Assembly: GCA_965250115.1 (NCBI GenBank)
Contig: CBDFNJ010000002.1
Span: 3,162,001-3,226,000 of the forward strand
From: CBDFHB01 sp965250115
GTDB taxonomy: Bacteria; Acidobacteriota; Vicinamibacteria; Marinacidobacterales; SMYC01
DNA: 64,000 nt
Direction: 5' to 3'
This document shows, piece after piece, positions 7,101 to 15,241 of this stretch. Position 1 is the first letter of the stretch; every line of letters begins with the position of its first letter. The notes under the pieces are model-generated. The model was given only the letters and a program-made list of their open reading frames with translations, did not search any database and was not told the origin of the DNA. The position numbers and the translations under genes were made by a program.

Positions 7101-8052
7101 GGTGCATATCCGCCAGGTACTTGTCGAGATCCGCGGGCTCGGAAACCGAAGACACATCGGCCTCCCTCACGATCTTCCTTACCAGACCGGCCAGCACTCG
7201 TCCCGGTCCGATTTCCACGAAACGTCGAACCCCAGCCGACGCCATGGCTTCGATGGTCTCTTCCCATCGAACCGGCGAGACCACCTGTCGTTTCAGTGCC
7301 TCACGGGCGTCGCGACCGGAAGTGATGGGCTTGGCGTCGACATTCGTAAATAGAGGTATGGCCAGATTGGAGAAGCCCGTTTCATCGAGGTCGGGTGCCA
7401 GCCTCGCGGCTGCTGGCTCCATCAACTTGCAGTGAAACGGCGCGCTCACAGGAAGCGGTATCGCGCGGCGTGCGCCTCGTGTCTTGGCAATCTCGCAGGC
7501 ACGATCCACGGCTTCCCGATTACCGGCGATGACGACCTGCCCGGCACCGTTCAGATTGGCGGGCTCGACAATCTCGTCACGGGAAGCGTCCCGACAGACC
7601 GAAGCGACGTCTCTTGACGACAATCCGAGAATGGCAGCCATCGCGCCAAGGCCCACGGGAACGGCCTCCTGCATGTATTGTCCGCGACGCCGCACCAGCA
7701 CAGCCGCATCCGACAGACTGAGCGCGCCAGTGGCGACGAGAGCCGAGTACTCACCCAGACTGTGTCCTGCCACGAAGGCGGGAGTCTCGCCGATTGCGTC
7801 AAGCAGGACGCGGTGGAGCGCGACGCTCGTCGTCAAAATCGCGGGTTGCGTATTCTCGGTCAGCTTGAGATCGTCTGCGGGTCCCTCGAAACAGAGGCTA
7901 GAAATCGCAAAGCCGAGCGCAGAATCGGCCAATTCGAAGACCTTGCGGGCCTCCGGGTAGAGCCCCGCCGCCCGTTTTCCCATACCCGGGTACTGAGAGC
8001 CCTGACCGGGAAACAGGTAGGCGAGCTTGGTCTTACTGCTGGTATTACTCAT
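7093..8052 (-). CDS. fabD: malonyl-CoA:ACP transacylase
   Basis: 319 aa. It loads malonate from malonyl-CoA onto ACP. Motifs: FPGQGSQYPGMG near the N-terminus, catalytic S98 in VAGHSLGEYSAL, and the partner His in SAPFHCKLM. First of the four contiguous fab genes; it overlaps fabG by 8 bp. In many bacteria plsX and fabH stand between rpmF and fabD; here only 81 bp without a gene separate them. Confidence 0.96.
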   Translation of the reverse strand: MSNTSSKTKLAYLFPGQGSQYPGMGKRAAGLYPEARKVFELADSALGFAISSLCFEGPADDLKLTENTQPAILTTSVALHRVLLDAIGETPAFVAGHSLGEYSALVATGALSLSDAAVLVRRRGQYMQEAVPVGLGAMAAILGLSSRDVASVCRDASRDEIVEPANLNGAGQVVIAGNREAVDRACEIAKTRGARRAIPLPVSAPFHCKLMEPAAARLAPDLDETGFSNLAIPLFTNVDAKPITSGRDAREALKRQVVSPVRWEETIEAMASAGVRRFVEIGPGRVLAGLVRKIVREADVSSVSEPADLDKYLADMHLV

Positions 8053-8133
8053 CGGCGCATGGCGCCATCGTGCCTCGTTGGGCCCGATGCGCGACGGGCG
8101 AGGACGAGTGACGTTCTTAGACCGTTCGAGACG

Positions 8134-8316
8134 TTAGATTTCCTTGGCTTCCATGACTTGGGCGCCCTTGTAGTGCCCACAGCTTGAACAGACTCGGTGC
8201 GGATGTTTCGGTTGGTGACAGTTCGGGCACTCCGAGAGGGGTTTCTGCGCCAGTGCAACGTGTGCCCGCCTCTTACCACGGCGGCTCTTCGAATGCCGTC
8301 GTTTGGGATTGGCCAT
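8134..8316 (-). CDS. rpmF: 50S ribosomal protein L32
   Basis: 60 aa. It starts MANPKRRHSKSRRGKRR, as L32 does, and carries a four-cysteine zinc knuckle (C30-x2-C33 and C43-x2-C46). A structural protein of the large subunit. It lies 6 bp behind DUF177, the widespread DUF177-rpmF pairing at the head of fatty-acid operons. Confidence 0.97.
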   Translation of the reverse strand: MANPKRRHSKSRRGKRRAHVALAQKPLSECPNCHQPKHPHRVCSSCGHYKGAQVMEAKEI

Positions 8317-8322
8317 GTGACG

Positions 8323-8865
8323 CTATTCTCCTTGTCGCGAGCTCAGAGCGTTCTTGAGGTCAGCCCAACGCGGGTCGATCTCCTGTCGGGAGCACTCACA
8401 CCGGGTGACGTTCTGATTGCCGCCACATACCGGACACAGCCCAAGACACTCCGGCTTGCACAGGGGCTTCATTGGAAGCGTTAGAATGATCTGCTCCATC
8501 ACCATGTGGGCCAGATCGAGTTCCTCGTCCCGGTAGAAGCTCACATCCGTCTCGTCCGCGCTCGGCTGGCGATTCTCCTCGTCTGAAATGGCGACATTTG
8601 CTGATTGGGGCATGTAGGTCAAGTCGATCGCATCTCGCAGGTCGACGGGGAACGATTCCAGGCAACGTACGCAGACCACATCGAGCCCCACATCGAGGCT
8701 GCCTCGCAGTCGATAAATCCTGCCGTCTCCCGGGTCCAGGCGTCCCTGCAGAACCACCGGGCGACGAACTCGAAAATCTTCCTCGCGGAGACCCAGGGAT
8801 TCTGGCACCATCGAGCGGTCGAGCGCCTGTCCCTCGGGGGGCACGTTCTTGAGATTAACCAACAA
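8323..8865 (-). CDS. DUF177/YceD-family protein
   Basis: 180 aa. The YceD family (DUF177) is defined by a conserved C-terminal 'C-x-x-x-C-x-G-L-C-P-x-C-G' segment, here CKPECLGLCPVCGGNQN, and a middle C-x-R-C (VCVRCLESF). The ending DPRWADLKNAL is also typical. In plants and bacteria the family is linked to 23S rRNA accumulation, which fits its place before rpmF. The start is uncertain: a TTG at 8865 (or the next TTG) with AAGGGG upstream; no ATG is available. First gene behind the 8891-8918 promoter. Confidence 0.88.
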   Translation of the reverse strand: MLVNLKNVPPEGQALDRSMVPESLGLREEDFRVRRPVVLQGRLDPGDGRIYRLRGSLDVGLDVVCVRCLESFPVDLRDAIDLTYMPQSANVAISDEENRQPSADETDVSFYRDEELDLAHMVMEQIILTLPMKPLCKPECLGLCPVCGGNQNVTRCECSRQEIDPRWADLKNALSSRQGE

Positions 8866-8890
8866 AATTTGGGCCCCTTACTCGGCGGGG

Positions 8891-8918
8891 ATTATAGCAC
8901 GGTGGCCGAAAGCGTCAA
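8891..8918 (-). promoter_or_regulatory. sigma70-type promoter for the DUF177-rpmF-fab operon
   Basis: On the minus strand: TTGACG (8918-8913), 16-base spacer, perfect TATAAT (8896-8891). Predicted transcription starts near 8884, about 20 bases before the TTG of DUF177. Confidence 0.7.
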
Positions 8919-8967
8919 TTCGAAGGGCGCTGGAGCGAAAGTCAGACGAACAAAAAGCGCCCAACGA

Positions 8968-9231
8968 TCAGCTTTTGCTTTCCTCTTCGTTCACGGCCTC
9001 GTTCAGATCCATGTAGTTTCCGAACTGGCGATTCCCGCTGATCGTCGAGATGGCGTGCTTGAACAGCATCTGGTCGATGCCATTGCTCTCGAGAATGATG
9101 GCGAAGCGATCGAAATTCTTAATCTTGCCCGTCAGCTTCGCGCCATTGACCAGATAAACCGTAACCACCACGCGCTCTCGACGAACGTGATTCAAGAAAC
9201 TGTCTTGCACGTTAGGGGGCTGCTTCTGCAT
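8968..9231 (-). CDS. hfq: RNA chaperone Hfq
   Basis: 87 aa from ATG 9231 (MQKQPPNVQDSFL), which has GGAG nine bases upstream. Sm1 motif: VNGAKLTGKIKNFDRF; Sm2 motif: KHAISTI at 58-64, matching the proximal-face RNA-binding K-H. The hexamer pairs small RNAs with mRNAs. The tail (NEEESKS) is short and acidic. The gene overlaps the end of miaA by 20 bp, preserving the common miaA-hfq pairing, and is the last gene of its operon. Confidence 0.96.
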   Translation of the reverse strand: MQKQPPNVQDSFLNHVRRERVVVTVYLVNGAKLTGKIKNFDRFAIILESNGIDQMLFKHAISTISGNRQFGNYMDLNEAVNEEESKS

Positions 9232-10228
9232 GCAACGTCTCCGTCTCTTCAGATCCCGGACTCGACCCAAGTCTGGGCCGGCGCCGGTTCAGCTCACGAT
9301 GAAGGAAATCGATGACGTCGCGACTAACGGCGGGGTCATCACCAAACCCATCGAACCAGCGCGTACCCTCTTCCCGCCGAAACCACGTCATCTGCCTCTT
9401 CGCGTAGCGCAACGTCGACCTCGCGATCATCTTGCACGCGTCCTCGTTGTCGATCTCACCGTCGATGAGCCTCAGCGTCTCTCGATATCCGATCGCTTTG
9501 AACGCTGGGATCTCGGTACCGAACTCGTCTTTCAGCTCGCTCACCTCTTTTGCTAGCCCGCGAGCAAACATCTCGGCGGCGCGGAGCTCGATCCGCGTCG
9601 AAAGCGGTTCGCGGGGTGGCCGGAGCCCCACCAGTATATCCCGGAAGCCCTTCAACGGTCGCCGCCGGGTAGCCATGAGCTCGCTCATCGGTCGACCGGA
9701 AGCACAGCAGACTTCGATCGCACGAACGATACGAACCCGATCGTTCTCGTGAATGCGCGCGGCCAAAGAAGGATCCCAGCGTCGAAGCAGCCGATGGAGC
9801 ACCGCGGTGCCGCGTCTCTCGGCCAGCCCCTCGAGCCTCCGGCGCAACTCCGGAATCCGCCCGGGACCTTCGAACAAACCCAGCCGAAGCGCACGAAGAT
9901 AGAGTCCGGTGCCGCCAACGACGATCGGCAGCTTTCCCCGGCCTACGATGCCTTCGATCGCTGGAACTGCCCGAGCGACGAAATCCGCCGCGGAGAACTC
10001 TTCGGTCGGCGCCACGACATCGAGCAAGTGATGCGGAACACCTCGACGCGCATCCGTTGGCAGTTTGGCGGTCCCCACGTCCACCCCACGATATACCTGA
10101 AGCGCGTCGCAGTTGACGACCTCCCCATCGAAGGCCCGCGCGAGAACAAGCGCGAGCTCGCTCTTGCCCGCCCCCGACGGACCAACGACCGCGACGAGAT
10201 CGCGTTCCAGTCTGTCGGTGTCACTCAT
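9212..10228 (-). CDS. miaA: tRNA dimethylallyltransferase
   Basis: 338 aa from ATG 10228. It transfers dimethylallyl from DMAPP to A37 of UNN-decoding tRNAs. P-loop GPSGAGKS at 16-23, then NCDALQVYRGVDVGTAK (family: D-S/A-x-Q-x-Y), the GGTGLYLRAL motif, and the tail region RQMTWFRRE, the usual 'RQ.TWFR' signature. An upstream in-frame ATG (10252) exists but would overlap the 46-aa gene before it. Neither start has a strong ribosome-binding site, so coupling to the upstream stop is likely. It needs DMAPP, made through IspH encoded elsewhere in the window. Confidence 0.94.
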   Translation of the reverse strand: MSDTDRLERDLVAVVGPSGAGKSELALVLARAFDGEVVNCDALQVYRGVDVGTAKLPTDARRGVPHHLLDVVAPTEEFSAADFVARAVPAIEGIVGRGKLPIVVGGTGLYLRALRLGLFEGPGRIPELRRRLEGLAERRGTAVLHRLLRRWDPSLAARIHENDRVRIVRAIEVCCASGRPMSELMATRRRPLKGFRDILVGLRPPREPLSTRIELRAAEMFARGLAKEVSELKDEFGTEIPAFKAIGYRETLRLIDGEIDNEDACKMIARSTLRYAKRQMTWFRREEGTRWFDGFGDDPAVSRDVIDFLHRELNRRRPRLGSSPGSEETETLHAEAAP

Positions 10229-10236
10229 CGGCTCAT

Positions 10237-10377
10237 TCAAAGGGCGAGCCATCTGACGAGCTGAAACAAGAGAAGGATGACGCCGAGACTCACGACGCCC
10301 CACAGCTGCGAAGACGTCGGCCGGGACGGTGAGAATCGCTTCCGAGACCAGGTCTCGACTCGAGTCCAGTCGATCAC
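10237..10377 (-). CDS. predicted 46-aa single-pass membrane protein
   Basis: GTG at 10377 overlaps the end of the DUF4388 gene region (stop at 10379-10381) and reads 46 codons to TGA at 10237, eight bases before the miaA ATG. The first 23 residues are polar and basic (WSRKRFSPSRP). Residues 25-46 form one hydrophobic helix (LWGVVSLGVILLLFQLVRW). It fills the gap between two genes exactly, with coupled stops and starts, which supports a real gene. I do not recognise a family. Confidence 0.5.
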   Translation of the reverse strand: MIDWTRVETWSRKRFSPSRPTSSQLWGVVSLGVILLLFQLVRWLAL

Positions 10378-10378
10378 G

Positions 10379-11542
10379 TCAGGCCTCGCGCTGCATCTCC
10401 CGAAACAGCTGGATTAACTGACTCTCGTGAGATGCGCCAAGGGTACGTTTGACGGCGAGCAACTCGGAATAAAGCAGCTCGTTCAGAGACGAAATGAGCT
10501 GGTCGCGACGCTGCGGCTCACCGATGCGTTGAAGGTTCCGCTCGACTTGCACCGCGTCGAGCGAGCCGTCTTGCCGAAGGCGTACCCGGTCGAAGAGCGA
10601 GCCGGGGCGCTCTTTGAGCTCCTTCAGATACTTCTCGAGGATGATCTCCGCGATCGGACCGACCTCCTCCGACATGTGCCGGAAGAGACGGCGGAACATC
10701 TCGTTATAGAGCTCGACGACAGACGTGTAGTCCTCGCCGTCGTCGAGCTTTTGTTGGAGGGGCGCCTGTTTCGGTCCTCGAGACATGAGCGCACGAATCG
10801 AGAGGAACGAATGGAGAACCTTCCGCGTTTCCGCCTCTCCGATCTCGCTCTCCTGACAGATCTCGAAAACGGTGCGCTTCCCATCGGCGAGCTCGAGCAC
10901 GTGTCTTTCGTAAGGCTCGAGCTCCACCGGCAAGGGCTTCTCCGCTTTTTCGATGACCGAGTCGGTCGAGATGAAGTGCTCCCTGATCGCCCCGGTCCCA
11001 TCCGAGCGCCGAATGCCCTCGACCACGAGTTGCTCGACGTCGAGGTCGAAGGTGATCTTCTCGCGCTTTGGGAGCTCGTCGTCCTCGAAGTGAAAGTAGC
11101 CGTCTTCCCAGTTGAAGATGCTCCAGACGATCTCCTTGACCTGTTGCTCGATCGCCCACCAGAGATTCTTGGGAGAGAGCACACCGCTCTCGACCAGCGC
11201 CTTCCCGAGCCGTTGGCCCCCGCGAATGCGCTGGGAGAGTCTCAGGTACTCGTCCGCCGAGATTCTCCCACCCCTTAACAGCACTTCGCCGAGCCGATCC
11301 TGCGTCAAGCTCGACGCGGCGAATACCAGCTTTCCGTCGAGGAAATAGACGGACTTGCGGACGCCGGCGTTGACTAACGAGAGCACACCGGTGCGGCCGG
11401 ACTCCTGCAATAGGGACATCACCGACGGCAGACCGACGTCCGACAACCGGCCCCGCAGCGCACCGCGGCCCGCCGGATTCTCGGCACTCATCGTGCTAGA
11501 AGCGCTCATCGTTGGTTCGAATGGATGAGTAGTAGAAGACAT
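10379..11542 (-). CDS. DUF4388 (PATAN-type) regulatory protein
   Basis: 387 aa from ATG 11542, one base after the SpoIID-gene stop; a later ATG (11509) is possible. The N-terminal part (from about GALRGRLSDVGLPSVMSLLQ) matches DUF4388: helix, then 'GVLSL...R.VYFLDGKLVFA', followed by DRLGEVLLRGGRIS and a helical extension. The middle part (PYERHVLELADGKRTVFEI) resembles a winged-helix-like module of these proteins, and the C-terminal 120 residues are helical. PATAN/DUF4388 domains occur in signal-transduction proteins of Deltaproteobacteria, Acidobacteria and cyanobacteria, where they mediate protein contacts. No enzyme domain is seen. A second DUF4388 domain occurs at 48.5 kb. Confidence 0.8.
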   Translation of the reverse strand: MSSTTHPFEPTMSASSTMSAENPAGRGALRGRLSDVGLPSVMSLLQESGRTGVLSLVNAGVRKSVYFLDGKLVFAASSLTQDRLGEVLLRGGRISADEYLRLSQRIRGGQRLGKALVESGVLSPKNLWWAIEQQVKEIVWSIFNWEDGYFHFEDDELPKREKITFDLDVEQLVVEGIRRSDGTGAIREHFISTDSVIEKAEKPLPVELEPYERHVLELADGKRTVFEICQESEIGEAETRKVLHSFLSIRALMSRGPKQAPLQQKLDDGEDYTSVVELYNEMFRRLFRHMSEEVGPIAEIILEKYLKELKERPGSLFDRVRLRQDGSLDAVQVERNLQRIGEPQRRDQLISSLNELLYSELLAVKRTLGASHESQLIQLFREMQREA

Positions 11543-11543
11543 G

Positions 11544-13823
11544 CTACGGGTCGCGATGCGCCTTGTCAACATGCGCAACCGATGCGACTCGCACCCCACG
11601 TTGAAGCTGCGTCCCAGGATAGTAGTGGCTCAAGATCTTTCGATAGTCGTAACCAGCAGCTGCCATCCCGTAGGCGCCGACCTGACAGAGCCCCACACCG
11701 TGACCCCAGCCGCGACCGGTGAAGACCCAGCCACGAAGCTCACCCGTCGCGCTGCGTTGAGCGTCTAGAAAGAACAAATTTTCGCGAATTCCGAGAGCGC
11801 GCCGAATCGCAAGTCCCCGAACGGTCCTCGTTGTCTGGGTTCCGACGATCTCGAGCTCCGCTACGCGGCCCGAACGCCCGTAGCGTTTTGGCTTCAAGTC
11901 GAGGACGTCACCGACGACCTCTCTCAAATTTACCTCCCGTGTCAACTCGGCGTTCGACTTCCGGACGACCCAGTGAGAGAAACGCGAGCTGCGATCGAAG
12001 CTGCCTCCCTCCGATAGCAGCACGAGCACGTCCACACCCGCGTCCCCCATGTGGAACATGACTCGATCGTTGGGCAGTAGCGCGAGCTCGGACGCATAGA
12101 ACGTCGAGTCCGCTACCCGCCGAAACAGATATCGCACCGGAGCCAAGAACGAAGAGACTCGATTCGCCTCATCCTCGAGCGCGTCATCATGAAGCGTCAA
12201 ACGGTCCTGCGAGAGACTGACGAGCGTGCCCGTTCGGAGCGGTTGTTCTCCCCTGCTCGACAAGAGTCGATAGAGCGTTCGGTTCAGGTCCCGTTCCGAC
12301 ACGGGAGCCCCTCGGCGGATGCCCGCGCCCGGGGGAAGAACGAGGCCTTCGTGAATCGCGTGACCCAGGTAGCGGCGCTCGGAATCCGAAAGCCCGGACA
12401 TCGTGACGAGGCGTGTCGCGTCCAGAGATGAGACGAGGTATTGCAACCGCCGCTCCCAGCAGAGCCCCTGCGCCACTACGTCGGCGAGAGCGACAAGGTC
12501 GAAGGAAGAAGCCGTCGAAGGAGGATCCCGCCAGCAGGGTTGCTGGCCAAGGGCAGACAAGACGCGACTCAGCGCAAGGACCGCTCGTTCGCGATCGACG
12601 CCGTCCCCGCTCCCTGAACCCTCGACAACCCCAAGGACCTCGAGGGTGGCGGCTTCGAGCGTGCGCCCTGGGCCGTTGGAAGAGGTCACGATTGGCGGCT
12701 TCTCCTCCAGATAGCAGGCACGGCTGACGAGATAAGGCACAGGGTTCGAGAAGACGTTCTCCGCGTTCTCGGTGCGGCCTCCACAGGTCGAAGTGTAGAG
12801 CGCCTCGATCGGCTGCCCATCGTAGGTGAGAATCTCCCCTGCCGTCTCGTCGACCGCGTCGCTCGACATCGGCTGCTCAACTCCGACACCGCTGTATACC
12901 TGACAGGCGGGCGTCGCGCAGAGGTCGTAGCCCTCGGACTCGTATTGGCCTCGACGTTTCACGACGTAGGTCCGGGCCGCGATGGCCTGCGCCTTGATGG
13001 CCTCTTTCTCCGGAAAGTTTTCGGGGGAGAGCTCCGCGGGTACCACACCCTTGAGATAGTCCTCCAAGTTCACGACGTTGACGGTGGTGAACAGGTTCGA
13101 GCGGTTTACGCTGAGCTCGATATATCCCCGATATGGTGCGCCATCGACCTCGATCCAGGCTCCAGGTCTCTCGGGTATCGCAAGTAACGACATCGCTTCC
13201 AGGGTCACGGACTCTTGCCCGATTGGCCGCAGAACGAGGCCAATCGGACGCGGAACGGTCACGGGCTCGCGCACGGTCTCCGCCCATTCGTATCCCAAGC
13301 GAGCGAGCTCGCGACGGGCGGTCTCTGCCGCCGTCGTCGTCGAGAAGGGCCCGAACCGAACCGCGAACCTTCCCGTCACGGGCTCACGAACAACCGTGAC
13401 GCTTTCTTCAGTCTCCTCCGCGACACGGACTCGCATGCTGCGCGCGGTTGACTCGTTCGGAAACGACGCGAGTTGCACACTATAGACCCACCCTTCCACG
13501 GTGCCATCCGCACCCGCATCCCGCTCGACGAGCACGTCGTGGGTCGAGAGCCAGCGCGCGCCCGCCCCGACGCGAAACGGACGAGAAGAGGTTAGCCGAA
13601 CGGAAGCGGCATCCGTCGACAGGCCCAAGCGAACGGTCGGCGCTGGAGCGATGGTGCCGAGGCCCGTCGGAGGTGGCGAGTCGATCCTGGACGACTCGGG
13701 TGCTTTAGCTGCCGAAGGGACGCTAGCTGGAGGAAGAGGGGTCCGGCGAAGGGGCGCCCGTTGCGACTTCCCCCCACAAGCGCATCCTACGAGCGCGGAA
13801 AGAATGAAAAGTCGCTTAACCAA
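11544..13823 (-). CDS. SpoIID/LytB-domain lipoprotein with SPOR-like region
   Basis: 759 aa. The signal peptide ends in lipobox LVGC (C14), so it is probably anchored by lipid in the envelope. Residues about 110-185 contain two SPOR-like beta-alpha halves (VYSVQLASFPNESTA, VRFGPFSTTTAAETA), a fold that binds denuded peptidoglycan. The SpoIID domain follows: VNLEDYLKGVVPAELSP, AIKAQAIAARTYV, CQVYSG, then EALYTSTCGG. It ends with GRGWGHGVGLCQ and GYDYRKILSHYYPGT, the conserved C-terminal SpoIID signature. About 300 residues are inserted between the two SpoIID halves. SpoIID is a lytic transglycosylase in spore formers; here a role in wall remodelling is likely. It overlaps the TonB-like gene by 8 bp. 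Confidence 0.88.
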   Translation of the reverse strand: MVKRLFILSALVGCACGGKSQRAPLRRTPLPPASVPSAAKAPESSRIDSPPPTGLGTIAPAPTVRLGLSTDAASVRLTSSRPFRVGAGARWLSTHDVLVERDAGADGTVEGWVYSVQLASFPNESTARSMRVRVAEETEESVTVVREPVTGRFAVRFGPFSTTTAAETARRELARLGYEWAETVREPVTVPRPIGLVLRPIGQESVTLEAMSLLAIPERPGAWIEVDGAPYRGYIELSVNRSNLFTTVNVVNLEDYLKGVVPAELSPENFPEKEAIKAQAIAARTYVVKRRGQYESEGYDLCATPACQVYSGVGVEQPMSSDAVDETAGEILTYDGQPIEALYTSTCGGRTENAENVFSNPVPYLVSRACYLEEKPPIVTSSNGPGRTLEAATLEVLGVVEGSGSGDGVDRERAVLALSRVLSALGQQPCWRDPPSTASSFDLVALADVVAQGLCWERRLQYLVSSLDATRLVTMSGLSDSERRYLGHAIHEGLVLPPGAGIRRGAPVSERDLNRTLYRLLSSRGEQPLRTGTLVSLSQDRLTLHDDALEDEANRVSSFLAPVRYLFRRVADSTFYASELALLPNDRVMFHMGDAGVDVLVLLSEGGSFDRSSRFSHWVVRKSNAELTREVNLREVVGDVLDLKPKRYGRSGRVAELEIVGTQTTRTVRGLAIRRALGIRENLFFLDAQRSATGELRGWVFTGRGWGHGVGLCQVGAYGMAAAGYDYRKILSHYYPGTQLQRGVRVASVAHVDKAHRDP

Positions 13824-15114
13824 AGAGATCGTAAGGCCTTTCGTTGTACCAGAAGACTAAAATAATGTCGAAGCGATCGTCCGGATAGTCGGCCGGCAAG
13901 GGCAGTAGATCCGCGGCAAGCACGGAGCCCGTCGCGGCGTTGTCGAAGCCCGAAATGCCGGAAGGGACGAAGATATCAAGGGCGGTAATCGTCCCCTCGC
14001 GATCGACGGTGAAGCCCACCGCAACGTGACCGTGCGCGAAGTTCACCGAGTACGGCATGGTCGAGCGCCAAATGCGCTCGACCTCGACCAGCATCCGCCG
14101 AATCCAAGGAACGAAGTTCGCTCCTTTGTCGTTGTAATAGATAGTGTTGTTCGTGTTGGAGATCAGCCCACCCTGGGGATTGTGAAACTGCGCTCGCGCG
14201 AGAAACCTTGGAATGTCAGTGAAAAGACCGTCTTCCCCACCTTCGCCCGTCACCCCTGGCGTGATCCTTGGCGTCGGGGGCTGGATCTGTCGTTTCGCCA
14301 AAGCCTCGTCCTTGAGGCTGGGCGTGCCGTAGAGAAGGTCCCCCACCGCGTTGGGAGCGAGCTCTTGGGCCACGTCCGTCCCGTTATTGGCTCCCTCACG
14401 TCCGTCCGCAGCCTCGGAAGACAAATCGTCCTCGCCCGACTCCTCCACCAGCAGCGTCTCTGCCTCGGCGATTTCCTCGAGCTCCCCTTCAGAGCCCGGC
14501 TCCTTGACTTCCTCCTCGGTGTAGAACTCGTCCGTATTGCCCTCGGAGAACGGAAGGTCATTCATAATGTCCGGCCGTTTGTCTGGAGGTGCGGTGAGCA
14601 TCGCTTTGGGAATGATCATCGCGTTGTCGGCGACCTGCGGTGGAGGCTCGGGCGGTGCGGGAGGCGCCACCACGTCCGGAACAACCGGCACGACGACGAC
14701 CGGAGGCTGCTTTAGGGCAGGATCATCCATGAAGAGCACAAGTGGCTCCGTTTTGTCGACGTCTGGAACCTCTATAGACTCCGGTCTAGGGCCGAGCAAA
14801 CCGAGACTGGGCTCAATGAGCAGTAAGATCAAGAGCAGAAGGTGCCCGACCGCGGAGACGGTAATGCCAACCCTGGGGTCGCCGGTGAGTGGCTCTCGAT
14901 CCTCACCGCCGTGCTCGAGGAACTCCGCGGCCGCCTCGGGCTGTTCGAGCCAATCCGAGAAGAAGAAGTCCTCCGACCTATCCGAGGGGATCAAGGCCTC
15001 GAATCCGCTCGTTGTCCGGCGGAAGGGATTCGGCTGCTGCCGACGCCCGCGCTTGGGAGCTGCGGGCTCGCCGCGCCGTCTCAGCGCCTTTCTGCGCCCC
15101 AAACCTTGTTTCAT
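13816..15114 (-). CDS. TonB-family energy-transducer-like protein
   Basis: 432 aa. Basic N-terminus, one membrane helix at about 83-108 (HLLLLILLLIEPSLG), then a proline-rich stretch (VVPVVPDVVAPPAPPEPPPQ) and an acidic Glu-rich region, and a TonB-like C-terminal domain from about residue 335 (VEVERIWRSTMPYSVNF, VAVGFTVDREGTITALDI). It most likely spans the periplasm and contacts the cell wall or an outer-membrane partner. The C-terminal domain resembles the TonB/TolA 'G.V.V.F.V..DG.I' pattern. No exbB/exbD or TonB-dependent receptor is in the window. First gene of the spoIID-DUF4388-miaA-hfq operon. Confidence 0.8.
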   Translation of the reverse strand: MKQGLGRRKALRRRGEPAAPKRGRRQQPNPFRRTTSGFEALIPSDRSEDFFFSDWLEQPEAAAEFLEHGGEDREPLTGDPRVGITVSAVGHLLLLILLLIEPSLGLLGPRPESIEVPDVDKTEPLVLFMDDPALKQPPVVVVPVVPDVVAPPAPPEPPPQVADNAMIIPKAMLTAPPDKRPDIMNDLPFSEGNTDEFYTEEEVKEPGSEGELEEIAEAETLLVEESGEDDLSSEAADGREGANNGTDVAQELAPNAVGDLLYGTPSLKDEALAKRQIQPPTPRITPGVTGEGGEDGLFTDIPRFLARAQFHNPQGGLISNTNNTIYYNDKGANFVPWIRRMLVEVERIWRSTMPYSVNFAHGHVAVGFTVDREGTITALDIFVPSGISGFDNAATGSVLAADLLPLPADYPDDRFDIILVFWYNERPYDLFG

Positions 15115-15186
15115 CGGCTTATTTCGCCCTCTTTGGGCGCGGGCCCTAGTGCCTCGTCAAATCGTTGAGGAGAAACGACCTAACGG

Positions 15187-15215
15187 ATTATAGCGAGCGC
15201 ACATTCCGCGGGCAA
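15187..15215 (-). promoter_or_regulatory. sigma70-type promoter for the tonB-like/spoIID/miaA/hfq operon
   Basis: On the minus strand: TTGCCC (15215-15210), 17-base spacer, TATAAT (15192-15187). It leaves a leader of about 65 bases before the ATG at 15114. The leader holds a short GCCC/GGGC hairpin near 15130. Confidence 0.6.
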
Positions 15216-15241
15216 GAATCGGAGTCCCATTTTACAAGAAC

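Noticed and set aside
8925..8963. GGGCGCT/AGCGCCC inverted repeat after hfq as terminator
   Set aside because: The loop exceeds 20 bases and the T-run lies inside it, so it is a weak candidate; it also abuts the next promoter.
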